Source: Cordilura impudica
Taxonomy: Eukaryota; Arthropoda; Insecta; Diptera; Scathophagidae
DNA length: 64,000 bases
Direction of reading: 5' to 3'
Assembly (NCBI GenBank): GCA_963682025.1
Contig: OY821517.1
Location: 233,437,326-233,501,325 of the forward strand
Every line of letters starts with the position of its first letter. Positions within the stretch are counted from its first letter, which is position 1. A model generated the notes under the pieces. The model worked only from the letters and a program-made list of their open reading frames with translations. It ran no database searches and was not told the DNA's origin. The position numbers and the translations under genes were made by a program. Below, piece by piece: positions 43,556 through 55,045 of the stretch.

Positions 43556-44838
43556 ATGAACCAACCTCCTGACGTCGCAAAACAAAAAAACAACTATTAT
43601 AACACTGGCCTACAATATGACTTCTCAAAAAAACATCGATTAACTCAAATGGCCCTATTTATCTCGTTATTAACCGAGTAAATAGTGACTCGAATTTATC
43701 CAACGTGTCTCCGTTTTTAATAAAAAAGGCAATTGATTCAACTTGCAATGGCGAGGTATTAGAATGCAAAAAACTAAGAAATGGCTCAATACTTGTCAAA
43801 ACAAAAAATGTAATTCAAGCTAATAAACTAATTAGACTTACTGCCTTTAGTGAAAACATTAAAATAGACATCACAGAACACAAGGCACTTAACTATTCAA
43901 AAGGAATCATCTACTCCTCAAACCTTTTTGGAATTCCTGAGCAAGAGATCCTCAGTAACATGTTCTCACAAAAAGTAACTGAAATAAAAAAAATATTAAA
44001 AAAAGAAAATGATGAATTAAAGGAAACGGGTTTAATAATTCTAACCTTCTCAGCGATTGATCTGCCAGAACATGTCTTCTTGGGGTATGAAAAAATTTAT
44101 GTCCGTCCCTATATTCCCAACCCAATAAGATGCAATAATTGCATCCACTATGGCCACGTACAAAAATATTGCGAACATCAAAAAATTTGTTACAACTGCG
44201 GTAATCCTAATCACATCGATCAAGATGCAAATGTACAATGCACTAATACTATGTTCTCACTGCAGCTAAATCCGCATTTGACTCGCTTTATAGTGGATTT
44301 AATTTGCTGTATCAACTGCAAAGAGAACAACATTCAAGACTACAAACACTCAGCTAGAGATAAAAAATGTCCAATCTTCCTTAAAAACAAGGAAATTCAA
44401 GCCATCAGAGTTCTTGAAAAAACAAATTTAAAAAATGCTGAAAAAATATACAACAAGAGACAACAAGACAAAAACATAACTTTTTCATCAATCACTAGCT
44501 CAAACAAAACACCCATTGCTCGCACACAACTCGTTAATTACCATGACCCAATATTCAACCCTACACAGGCAGGAAAAAATACTACTAATGGTAACAACAA
44601 AAGTAACGCCAATGAACATCAAAATACCGAACCCGCATCAATCATAATTGACCATATCGATCAGTCATCAACATCCAACTACAGCTTGAGGAATCGAACC
44701 ACGACAAAAATTCTCCCTAAAAACATCTCTAACCGTCTAAAAGCACAGCTAAAATCCAAACTCAAAACAAACAACAAGCCCAACAGCAGCAGAACAACTA
44801 AAAACCAACAAGAGGAAGTACACAATATGGATCTTTAA
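43556..44838 (+). pseudogene. ORF1 (Gag-like) of I-like element, one frameshift
   Basis: The likely start is ATG at 43556 (MNQPPDVAKQKN). One base is missing in an A7 run near 43627-43633, after which the main frame is open to 44838. This frame shows YLVINRVNSDSNLSNVSPFL, YVRPYIPNPIRCNNCIHYGH (CCHC), ICYNCGNPNHIDQD and a third Cys-rich stretch (CCINCKENN). The C-terminus is Asn/Thr/Lys-rich. ORF1 binds the RNA. The short gap to ORF2 (44839-45051) is a leader with inverted CCCCGAGGGA and TCCCTCGGGG. Confidence 0.7.
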
Positions 44839-44867
44839 AAATTTTTTTCAATAACCCCTTGTTTGTT

Positions 44868-44944
44868 CCCCCGAGGGACTGGAATCCTTCCCCGTGAATA
44901 TTCCAAGATTATTCGCGGGGGGTTTTGTGGTCCCTCGGGGTACC
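44868..44944 (+). repeat. GC-rich hairpin between ORF1 and ORF2 of I-like element
   Basis: CCCCGAGGGACTGGAATCC is paired by TGGTCCCTCGGGG, and inside this CCCCGTGAATATTCC pairs with a TTATTCGCGGGG-type arm. It is unusually GC-rich for this window. It may serve translation of ORF2, which is inference. Confidence 0.4.
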
Positions 44945-45051
44945 ATGCGAGGAATATTTAACTCTAAATAATTTATTATTGTATGTTATTTTATAACTAA
45001 CAAGTAGATTGCAATTTTCTTATCCCTACTAAATATTTATCTATACTTATC

Positions 45052-48000
45052 ATGATTACCATAATTCAATGGAATATCAATGGATATGCGAACTATATAA
45101 CCTACAATTACTACTAAAAAAATACAGCCCTAAAATAATAGCCCTTCAGGCAACACACTTTCATTCACTTTCTGGTTTACCAAACCCATTAAACTACCAA
45201 ATATTTTTCAAAAATACTTCAAATCATCCATATGGGGGTGTTGCACTCTTGGTGCATAACTCTCTCCAATTCACCGTTCCTACACTCGCTAGCAACTTAG
45301 ATGCAGTAGGTGTCACTTTTCAAGATAAAAGCAAATTTACAATTATAAATACTTATATACCCCCCTCAAAGAATTTTGACCTACTTTCTTTGAAAACCAT
45401 GTTTGATCAATTTGACAACAATCTCCTCGTAACTGGCGATTTTAACAGTTGGCATTCCATTTGGGGTTCACCAACTGACAATCGAAGAGGCAAAATTGTG
45501 GCAGATTACATCATCCAATCTAACTCAGTTATATTCAATGACGGATCCCCAACACACTTTAGTACAAATCATTCACTCACCCACATTGACTTAACATTCG
45601 GCTCTGCCTACCTGAAATTACAATCAAGCTGGAAAACTGAAAGCGACCTCCACGGAAGCGATCATTTTCCAATAATTATAAAATTATTCAATACACCTCA
45701 ATCAGTTTCGACCAAGCCCATACCTAAATTTATCACTAATAAAGCTGACTGGGGAAAATTCCAGCAACTCTCATTAAAATTCGACAATGATCGTCCAATT
45801 TCCAATAACATTTACAAAGAATCTTCTAATATACAAAAAATCATACTACAAAGTGCAAATGCTTCTATTCCACAAATTAACCCTTCAGTTATAAAAAATG
45901 TTCCATGGTGGAATAACCGTCTTAACGAGAACTTGGAATACACTAAAGAGAAATATCAGCACAGACAATATTATAAACTACAAAAGGGCAGCGGCCAAAT
46001 TCAAAAAAGAGTTAAAAATTGCAAAGAGTAAATCAATCTCAGACTTTACTGCTGAGATAAATTCAGAAACACCAACAAAGAAAGTATGGTCCAATATAAG
46101 AACATTCTGTGGATTAAGCCTACCACAATCTATCAATGCCATTCAATCAATCGACAATCCTAATCATTTCTTAACCGACAAAGACATAATTGCCAACGAA
46201 TTTGGTAAATATTGGTCCTCTGAATCAGAGGACACCAATTTCTCAACTGAGTTCAGATCGAACAAACGACTACTATCCAACAACCAATACAACCTCCAGC
46301 CCACCAATAATGCCAATATAATAGAGCAAAACATTTCGTTATCTGAACTAAACTTTGCCCTTAGTAAAATGAGAGGTACTACCCCAGGCGTAGACAGGAT
46401 ATCTTATCCGATGTTAAAAAACTTGGCTATTGAGACTAAACACAGACTAACCCATCTCTACAATCTTATTTTAGCTGACCATATCCCACAATTCTACAAG
46501 ATAAGCACTATAACCCCTATTCCTAAACCCAATTCAGATAAAACCCAATTAAAATCCTATAGACCAATTTCTTTAAATTTATGCACTTCCAAACTCTTGG
46601 ATAAAATCATAGCCAATCGCCTTTGGTGGTTCGTCAACACCAACAACTTACTTTGTCCAAATCAGTTAGGATTTAGAAAAGGCAAATCTGTTACTGATGC
46701 CCACCTATACATTGATCACCTGATCACAGATACCCTATCTCACAAAAATCACCTGTCAATCATATCTCTGGACTTCTCAAAGGCGTTTGACAAAATAGGA
46801 ATTCATACTATTATTCACCAACTCATAGAATGGGGCCTAGGTCCGAAAATAATTAAATATGTGAAAAATTTTCTGTCCAACAGAAAAATCAGAGTACGAA
46901 TTCAGAATCGGTATTCCAACTTATACCCATTATACAATGGAATCCCTCAAGGTTCACCCCTCTCCGTCATTCTTTTTCTTATTTCCTATAACAAACTTAG
47001 TAAACACCTCTTATCACTGAAACCATACAGCTTTTGCGCTTACGCTGACGATTTCTACATAATTAAAAAACTAGGGAAGGACAAAAATCAAACAATTAAC
47101 ATAGATTCGGTAACGAATCACATTAGTAATTGGTGCAATTACTCAGGAGCGGAATTATCACTATCCAAATGTAAACACTTGCATATTTGTAGGAAAAAAT
47201 CTTGTAACCCAAATATCTCCTCGGGTTCTTACACCATTGAAAGCGTCCCTGTCCTAAAAATCTTAGGAATTACGTTCAACAATAGATACAACTGGAATGA
47301 CCATGTCCAATTTATTACAAAGGATTTGACACGCAGATTAAATATAATAAAATGCCTATCCAGCAGGAAATTCAACTGTAATATACTCTCATTAATCTCA
47401 GTAATAAAATCAATGTTTCTATCTAAAATTTACTATGGTATGTACTTATATGGTTTTGCACCTAAAACATTACTTCAAAGGATTAAAACTATCATTAATT
47501 CGGCACTTAGAATCGCCTTGGGCGCTTTCAGAACAACGCCAATCTATAACATGCTCTTTGAAACCGGAATAGAACCTTTGGAAACCAGAAGGGACATCAT
47601 CACATTCAATTTATTACGAACCATCCTTAAAAGTTCAGATTCTCCTATATCCAACATATGCACCAAACTATATAGAAAACCAAACCTAAATAAAATTCAA
47701 TCCTCCTTAAGCCGTATATTTAATTTCGCTAGAAATCACAACCTCCCAATAAAACCTCTCAACATTGCTAGTATGTCAGACTGTCCACCTTGGAACTCTC
47801 TGTCTGATCGTTTAATTACTTCGTTAGCCCAATACCCAAAATCTTCAACCCCCCCTAATATTTATAGGAGACATTTTCGTGATATTATAGATAAATACAA
47901 TGACCACAGACTAATTTTCACAGACGGATCGAAAGAGGGTGAGAATGTAACATACAGCGTTACCACTTCAGACTCTGTCATAAGAACATCCATATTACCT

Positions 48001-48723
48001 TCATACTCTACAGTATTCACTGCAGAAATAATAGCCATCTTCGAAGCGATAAAATACATGAATAATACTACAACTAAAACCATAATTTGTACCGACTCAT
48101 TATTAGCCATCCGGACAATCGGAAACCCACATACCTTAAACTATTACGCCACATACATTAAAAATTATATGATGAAAAACCCTAACATAGTTAAAATAAT
48201 GTGGGTCCCAGGCCATTGTCATATTCCTGGTAATGAGTTTGCTGACTCCATAGCCAAAATGGCCCTTAAATCACCATTATTTTTAACAATAAACTTAAAT
48301 TTATATGACTTGTCAAACCACATTAAAAAGATATTGCTCGAACAGGCTGACATATGGCCAAAAACATCTTACTGGTACAAACAAATTAATCTAAGGAAAA
48401 TCAACGTCAAAGACTATCTCAATTGTAAATATAATAACATTATGGGTTCGCAAGACTGCAGGAAAATAATCAGGCTAAGGTTAGGACATACAACAATTAC
48501 ACATAAACATATCATTGACCCCAATTCTTCGAATAGTTGTACATATTGCCGTGCTGCTATAATCTCTATAGAACATATATTAAAATACTGCACCAAATTT
48601 GAGGCAACCCGCAATCGAATATTTAACACAAACCCTATAGAATACCTTTCCAATCCTTCCTTATATAACATTAAAATACTAACAAACCTCCTAAAGAAGA
48701 ACAACATAAACAAAGACATATAA
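45052..48723 (+). pseudogene. ORF2 of I-like element: endonuclease-RT-RNase H
   Basis: The probable start is ATG at 45052 (MITIIQWNINGY), then a frame change near 45085 and another near 45970. Endonuclease: ALQATHF where ETH is expected, YGGVALLVHNS, NTYIPPS, TGDFNSWHS, HIDLTFGS and GSDHFPII. RT: YRPISLNLCTSKLLDK, SLDFSKAFDKIG, NGIPQGSPLS and the catalytic YADD. RNase H: FTDGS, TAE, CTDS and VPGHCHIPGNEFAD. A zinc motif (CTYCRAAIISIEHILKYC) closes the protein. The 45898-48723 frame (RT onward) is uninterrupted. The Glu-to-Ala change at ETH would remove a catalytic residue. Confidence 0.8.
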
Positions 48724-48962
48724 CTAGATTAATAATTGTTCGCAAAAAAAAATGTATCAACTTAAAGATAAAAATTACTATTTATATATAATACAATTAT
48801 CTCATAGCTGTATAATCCTAAGTTATTTATTGCATCATCATATAATCACATAATCCTATATACATTGTACATTCTTACATAAATTATTAGAATTATTAGC
48901 TTAAGGCCACCGTAGCCGCTGCTTAATTTAAGTTTTCTTGAATTTTATTAAAATCAAGTTAA
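48724..48962 (+). other. 3' UTR of I-like element
   Basis: Short AT-rich 3' UTR leading into the (TAAA)n tail. Confidence 0.5.
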
Positions 48963-48985
48963 CTAATAAATAAATAAATAAATAA

Positions 48986-49700
48986 ATGTTATGAAAATTT
49001 AAAGAATGATATAGATAATATTAATAAATGGCTAAAACTGAATAAATTAAAACTTAACCAAAACAAAACTAAAGTAATGGAAATCAATATGAACACAAAC
49101 ATAACATTCAAAATAAATAATGTAATAATAGAAAAAGTGAATAATATAAAATATCTGAGTTTCTTAATTGACAAATAATCGAATTCATATGTAAGAAAAT
49201 TGGCAAGAAAATCGGGTTCTTTAATATCTATAACTCTACGATAAAACCTCATTTTTAGTATGGGTCAACCATATTATTTACATGCTGTTCAGACCAACAA
49301 ATAACAAGGCTGCAAAAACTACAAAATAAGGCTACGCGCTCAATATTAAAATGCAATCGGTTTACGTCAATAAGATATATGTTAGACGCACTGAAATGGC
49401 TAAACATCCAACAAAGGCTGCAACTTAATACAATATTCTTTATCCAAAAAATGAAAATGGGAAGAGCACCAGATTATTTGATCGAACAAATTAGATATAT
49501 TGGAGACGTTCAACCTTATAACCTTAGGAATGCCTTAGACTTTAGACCACAGAGAGCAGATACAACAGTAATACAAAAATCTTTATTTTACAAAGGATTA
49601 AACCTTTACATCATGATGCCGCATAATGCCAAGAACGAAATGAATATAAACCTTTTTAGAAAGAAAACTGTAAATTTTATTAAAAATGTTAACTTTTAAT
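48986..49700 (+). pseudogene. RT C-terminal part of outer Jockey-like ORF2, continued
   Basis: The frame picks up from 43366: CYENLKNDIDNINKWLKLNK, KLNQNKTKVMEIN and INNVIIEKVNNIKYLSF, then broken pieces. The open stretch 49379-49699 (MLDALKWLNIQQRLQLNTIF, MKMGRAPDYL) is the usual C-terminal end of such ORF2 proteins. Confidence 0.65.
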
Positions 49701-49977
49701 CAGAGTACATGTTAATATTTATTAATTAATATGAAATGTCATTTAAAAGTATTTAAATACTACTAATAATAATAAATTATTCCAAAACCATAGTTCATAC
49801 AGCTTATGCTGCAACAGAGCTTAGCTTATCCCGTGGTTCGTACCAGGTATGAGTAATCTCTAGCATATGTGGACCTATGCAGGGGTGGATTTATTTCTAA
49901 TAATAATAATAATAAATAACTTGTTTCAACAATGCCGCAGTGTCGCTGAGGCCCTAATATTGTAAGACATACAACAA
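49701..49977 (+). other. 3' UTR and TAA tail of outer Jockey-like element, then flank
   Basis: The TAATAATAATAATAATAA run near 49901-49918 is the likely end of the element. Confidence 0.5.
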
Positions 49978-50702
49978 GCATGTGATGGAAATCGATTGAT
50001 TTTAAATCGAAAACGAAATTCTAAAAAGAACGATTTAATAATAGATGTGATGAAAATCAAGCGGTTTCAATTTTCACTTTTGTTCCACTTCATCATGTTT
50101 CTTTCAATAAAGTGTCACTATGTTAATATTTTATTATTAAATACAACGCTGTTATTGTTTTTCACAAAAAAAATTAATATTAGCTTATTAATTTTGTGTT
50201 TTTGTTAAAAAAAAATGTATTAAAATGGCATTTATAATAACAAGTGGCGAAAATGTCGCAAAAGAAAGCATAATACATAACTCCTTTTTGAGCAAAACGC
50301 AATTTTTCAACTTTCTGATGATGGCGTTAAGTTTCCTTTTTTTCTGTCGTGGATTTACGTGTTTCCTCCTGAAAAATTATATTAAGACATTATAGTACGT
50401 AAATTTATTATACTTTCATTTTTTAAGTTATATTTTTATTAAAGCGTTGAAAAGTTGATGAAAAAAACTTACCTGTTTCAAACCGAAAAGCAAAGTCTTC
50501 TTGATTTAAAAACGATAAAAAAAAAATAACAATTTAGTTTTGCGTCACATCTTTATTTGTCCATATTTCCACAGAACAAAATGGAAAATGAAATATATTT
50601 ATTCTTGAAATAAAAACGAAAGCAAATCTAATAATTGATTTACATGACACCTATTTTCGATTTTGTTTCGTTTTGCTATTGATTTCGATTTTCATCACAT
50701 GC
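49978..50702. mobile_element. MITE with GCATGTGATG-type inverted ends
   Basis: The left end GCATGTGATGGAAATCG and the right end CGATTTTCATCACATGC are inverted and almost perfect over 17 bp, then diverge. The element is ~725 bp. A further GATGTGATGAAAATC sits inside at 50044-50058. No coding capacity. No clear TSD, so the class is open. Confidence 0.55.
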
Positions 50703-50800
50703 CCGATAATCTATACATCGTCACCTTAAAGACCAAACAACCTATCAGCAGTTTTCAAAAGTTTACAGGAGAGAGAAAAAACGTTATAAAATTGGAACTA

Positions 50801-52106
50801 ACGGGTGATTTTTTTGAGGTTAGGATTTTCATGCATTAGTATTTGACAGATCACGTGGGATTTCAGACATGGTGTCAAAGAGAAAGATGCTCAGTATGCT
50901 TTGACATTTCATCATGAATAGACTTACTAACGAGCAACGCTTGCAAATCATTGAATTTTATTACCAAAATCAGTGTTCGGTTCGAAATGTGTTTCGCGCT
51001 TTACGTCCGATTTATGGTCTACATAATCGACCAAGTGAGCAAACAATTAATGCGATTGTGACCAAGTTTCGCACTCAGTTTACTTTATTGGACATTAAAC
51101 CAACCACACGAATGCGTACAGTGCGTACAGAAGAGAATATTGCGTCTGTTTCTGAGAGTGTTACTGAAGACCGTGAAATGTCGATTCATCGCCGTTCGCA
51201 GCAATTGGGTTTGTGTTATTCGACCACATGGAAGATTTTACGCAAAGATCTTGGTGTAAAACCGTATAAAATACAGCTCGTGCAAGAACTGAAGCCGAAC
51301 GATCTGCCACAACGTCTAATTTTCAGTGAATGGGCCCTAGAAAAGTTGGCAGAAAATCCGCTTTTTTATCGACAAATTTTGTTCAGCGATGAGGCTCATT
51401 TCTGGTTGAATGGCTTCGTAAATAAGCAAAATTGCCGTATTTGGAGTGAAGAGCAACCAGAAGCCGTTCAAGAACTGCCCATGCATCCCGAAAAATGCAC
51501 TGTTTGGTGTGGTTTGTACGCTGGTGGAATCATTGGACCGTATTTTTTCAAAGATGCTGTTGGACGCAACGTTACGGTGAATGGCGATCGCTATCGTTCG
51601 ATGCTAACAAACTTTTTGTTGCCAAAAATGGAAGAACTGAACTTGGTTGACATGTGGTTTCAACAAGATGGCGCTACATGCCACACAGCTCGCGATTCTA
51701 TGGCCATTTTGAGGGAAAACTTCGGAGAACAATTCATCTCAAGAAATGGACCGGTAAGTTGGCCACCAAGATCATGCGATTTGACGCCTTTAGACTATTT
51801 TTTGTGGGGCTACGTCAAGTCTAAAGTCTACAGAAATAAGCCAGCAACTATTCCAGCTTTGGAAGACAACATTTCCGAAGAAATTCGGGCTATTCCGGCC
51901 GAAATGCTCGAAAAAGTTGCCCAAAATTGGACTTTCCGAATGGACCACCTAAGACGCAGCCGCGGTCAACATTTAAATGAAATTATCTTCAAAAAGTAAA
52001 TGTCATGGACCAATCTAACGTTTCAAATAAAGAACCGATGAGATTTTGCAAATTTTATGCGTTTTTTTTTTAAAAAAAGTTATCAAGCTCTTAAAAAATC
52101 ACCCGT
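50801..52106 (+). mobile_element. Mariner-type DNA transposon, D,D41D type
   Basis: The 1,306-bp element has ends ACGGGTGATTTTTT / AAAAAATCACCCGT flanked by TA (50799-50800, 52107-52108). It holds one uninterrupted transposase ORF and is inserted inside the MITE at 50717-52287. Confidence 0.85.
50914..51999 (+). CDS. Mariner-type transposase (intact ORF)
   Basis: The 361-residue product cuts and pastes the element at TA sites. The N-terminus is a helix-turn-helix DNA-binding region (MNRLTNEQRLQIIEFYYQNQ; second HTH around RRSQQLGLCYSTTWKILRKD). Catalytic motifs: FSDEAHFW (D1), WFQQDGATCHTA (D2) and SCDLTPLDYFLWGY (D3). Counting to the Asp before YF gives 41 residues between D2 and D3, the spacing of the DD41D (rosa-type) group; counting to the Asp of CDL gives 36. 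Length and motifs are normal for the superfamily. The ATG is preceded by ~113 bp of terminal sequence. No stop or frameshift, so it may be active. Confidence 0.85.
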   Translation: MNRLTNEQRLQIIEFYYQNQCSVRNVFRALRPIYGLHNRPSEQTINAIVTKFRTQFTLLDIKPTTRMRTVRTEENIASVSESVTEDREMSIHRRSQQLGLCYSTTWKILRKDLGVKPYKIQLVQELKPNDLPQRLIFSEWALEKLAENPLFYRQILFSDEAHFWLNGFVNKQNCRIWSEEQPEAVQELPMHPEKCTVWCGLYAGGIIGPYFFKDAVGRNVTVNGDRYRSMLTNFLLPKMEELNLVDMWFQQDGATCHTARDSMAILRENFGEQFISRNGPVSWPPRSCDLTPLDYFLWGYVKSKVYRNKPATIPALEDNISEEIRAIPAEMLEKVAQNWTFRMDHLRRSRGQHLNEIIFKK

Positions 52107-52289
52107 TATTTGCAATATTGAAACGCTGATAGGGTATTTGGCAATTTGGTAATAGCTTGGTTATTTGTAATATTAGGCGTTCAAAATTTTGCATACATAT
52201 GCGTTATGATATAGGGAATATTATTAAATAAAAAAACTCAATTTTGAAATTTTTGCTGATAGGTTGTTTGGTCTTTAAGGTGACGATAT

Positions 52290-53270
52290 ATAAAAATCTC
52301 GTCTCACAGTGTTTGTGCTCATACTCCTCCGACACAGCTTGACCGATTTTTATGAAATTCTTTATGTGTATTTGGTAGGTATGAGAATAGGTCGTAAGGT
52401 ATATTTCATATCATATATTTTGAGTACTATGACAGGGAGAGCTTTGCAAATTTGTGATAAGTCACCTATTATTAATGTTGGTAGCCATGACGAAAACGGG
52501 CGGGATCAGATCACTGGTCGTGGCACCTCCCATACAAAGAAAATATTAAATGTCATATATCTGGAGTGCTGTAATAGTGACATCCTTTAGCCTTTGCATG
52601 AGCCCATAAGTTATTCATGTGACTAGTCGAACAAATAATGGGCGTGATCGGAGCAGTGGGGGTGGCACTGCCCATACAATTTAAATATATAACATAATAT
52701 AACTGGGGTGCTATAAAAGGGAAAGGCTTTACACTTTGTACGAGCCCATCATATATTAATGTGAGTACTAGTCGGACAAAAAATGGGTGGGATATGATTA
52801 GTGGGCGCGGCACCACCTACACAAATAAAAATATAAATATATATGAAAGCGACAGTCTTGAAATTTTTGACAAGTACATTAATTACCAATGTGATTAGTC
52901 GTGGAAAATGTGGGCAGAATCGACATATATAAAAATCGTCAAAAGTAAAAATCCCCAAAACCGAAAATCGCGAAACACAAAAATCGGCAAATGAATATTG
53001 ATTATATTTGATTAACTTTCATACTTTAGGAAAATATATTACTTTTATATTACTTTTTTTACTTTATTTTTAACTTTTGACAGATTTAACAATGAATATG
53101 TTCGATACGTTAAAGAAATACATTGTTTTCATCGTCGATCCCACCCATTCGTAGATCCCATCCCCACACACTAACAATGCATTCGTTATTTTTTAATTAA
53201 CATCAAAAATATTCACTAGAAATAAATTATATGGCAAAACAACGTTTGCTGGGTCAGCTAGCTTGTATAT
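52290..53270. repeat. Dispersed fly repeat with internal monomers, second copy
   Basis: Same family as 19110-19720: diverged monomers with 'GGGCGTG...GGCACCTCCCATAC'-type phrases (near 52515, 52640 and 52800) and 'GGAGTGCTGTAATAG'. It ends near 53270 with CAACGTTTGCTGGGTCAGCTAG, wording I associate with ends of insect non-autonomous elements. Confidence 0.55.
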
Positions 53271-53685
53271 ATGAATTTAATATAATAAAATTAAGAAAAT
53301 TAAATAAAAATTAACAAATAATAATAAAATTAACTTGTTTATTAAAATCTGTTTTGTATTTTAGATTCATTGACCAAAAAACGATCAACAAATTAGCTAA
53401 CATTCTCTAATTTTGCCCAAATTTTCAGCGTGGAAGTTTAAGACCCTAGACAAAATTTTATAATTATAATTTTACATACAATTATGAGTTATCACGTAAA
53501 ATTGGTCGGATTAGATGGGGAAAAAAATTAACGAACGAACTTCATTCCTATGCAACTAAGATATATTTAGTCGTACAGGATGACAGAACATGAACCCAAT
53601 ATAAATAATAACCTAATATATATAATCGAACAGCAATAAAAATATAAATTAACACTTAATTGCAACTATTTTCCTGTATTGGAAA
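53271..53685. other. Unassigned AT-rich interval
   Basis: No gene or clear repeat seen. Confidence 0.4.
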
Positions 53686-54058
53686 TCTATAATATTAATA
53701 GGCTATGCGATTTCTTGTGACCGATGTTTTGTTCTACCGTTTTATCCCGATTTTGACCAAACGTGTATTATTTGAAAGGTATTTATTTTTAGCCGCTTTG
53801 CAGATTTACAGATTTTTATTTTTTCTTTATTTTGAATAAATTGCATTTAAAGTTGCTACTAACACATACATAAAGTTATACAATGCTATGCGTGTGTTTA
53901 TTAAATTTGTTAATGTGTTTGTAATAAAATGAGTTTGTTTTTTGTGTTGATTTGCAAATTGGCTATAATTCATTGGCATACCTTTAGGGTCTTTATTTAA
54001 TGAAAAAATAAAATTTCTTAGAATTTGCACTCGAATTTCGAGGGCTGGAATCTGCTAG
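53686..54058 (+). mobile_element. Non-autonomous Helitron, second copy
   Basis: It starts TCTATAATATTAATAGGC after A and ends with GCACTCGAATTTCGAGGGC (hairpin with one mismatch), nine or ten bases and CTAG before T. It aligns with 42049-42418 throughout. Confidence 0.75.
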
Positions 54059-54765
54059 TATATATTATTAGATTATTTTTTTAACAATATAAATTTAATT
54101 TTTATACTACCAGGGTTTCTAGGATACCATTTCATACCTTTTTTTAAGGAGCTGCATTAATAATTATCTAAACGTAAAAATCTAAGGCTTGTTTTAAAGC
54201 TGAATAATTTCGCTTATCCTCCACGTAACCGTATTTTAAAGTTTTTAATTTTTTCCATCCAAATAATGGTATACATCTCCAGTGGATTTGATTTTTAATC
54301 TACTTCAAAATAAATAAAAAACATATAGTTGTTGGAACATTTCTAACAACAATTTGCAATTGAGATTCTTATTTTTTTTTTCTTGTTTAACAAATAACTT
54401 GCAATCGACATCAATACAGTGGGTGACAATTCATTGGAAACTTCTACAAAATTCTGAATTAGTAAATTTTGTTTTTTTTTTTAATAATTTCGCGTCCTAA
54501 AATTATGTCTTTTGCGAAATCACTCTTTGGTGATGATGATGAACTTTTAGTAAAAATAAATCAACTAATATTTGAAACAGCAATATTTCTTGTAACTTTT
54601 TTGCAATTAAAATTTGTGTTATAACCATAATGAGCGAATACTTTTTTCGAGCTGAACATAATGTATCAATTACATTAAAATTTAAATATTATTTATTAAA
54701 GTTGGGAAACAATAATTTTTTTAACTTGTTATGATTAATAGAACTATAGTGAATAATAATAATAA
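54059..54765. other. Unassigned AT-rich interval
   Basis: No gene or clear repeat seen. Confidence 0.4.
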
Positions 54766-55045
54766 AAACAAGTAAGAAAATTATAGTCGGTCTAGGCCGA
54801 CTATATGATACCCTACACCATGCGTTTAGCGACTCTATCTCTTAGGTCCAAAATTAGCTTGTTTTTAATCTTTATGCCTTCAGATATAAAAAAGGAAATA
54901 TCGGATGCTATATCTATATGGGGACTAGGTCGAAAAATGGACCGCTCCTGACCATATTTTCTAGGGTCACTTATTTTTTGCAAAAACACATACAAACCAA
55001 ATTTCAAAATAAACTATGCAATATTTTTGTTTTTTGATCAGGGGC
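54766..55045. repeat. Inverted partial copy of the palindrome-ended fly repeat
   Basis: CAAGTAAGAAAATTATAGTC begins an inverted version of the right end of the 26310-27100 repeat, with an imperfect palindrome (TAGTCGGTCTAGGCCGACTA) and about 250 bp of matching interior. Confidence 0.6.

Larger units (their letters stand above)
43367..48985 (+). mobile_element. I-like non-LTR retrotransposon (with RNase H)
   Basis: It starts TCAGTTGCAATCG, has ORF1 with CCHC knuckles, ORF2 with endonuclease, RT and RNase H, and a (TAAA)n tail at about 48963-48985, with 11-bp TSDs on both sides. RNase H in ORF2 and a TAA-type tail rather than poly(A) point to the I group. The start CAGT also resembles the Drosophila I factor as I recall it. 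It is full length but carries single-base frameshifts in both ORFs. Confidence 0.8.
40031..49918 (+). mobile_element. Decayed Jockey-like non-LTR element hosting two nested insertions
   Basis: The order is ORF1 remnant (~40037-40930), endonuclease remnant (~40930-41760), RT remnant (~42650-43366), then RT continuing at 48986-49700, and a TAA-rich tail near 49901-49918. A Helitron (42049-42512) and an I-like element (43367-48985) interrupt it. Many stops and frameshifts make it old. A 5' fragment of the same family is at 55640-55948. The left boundary is approximate. Confidence 0.65.
50717..52287. mobile_element. MITE with 34-bp perfect inverted repeats, split by a mariner
   Basis: The arm at 50717-50750 (starting ATCGTCACCTTAAAGACC) is the exact reverse complement of 52254-52287, and TA lies near both ends. 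Without the mariner (50801-52106) the element is only ~265 bp. The flanking TA suggests a Tc1/mariner-type MITE, which is inference. Confidence 0.75.
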
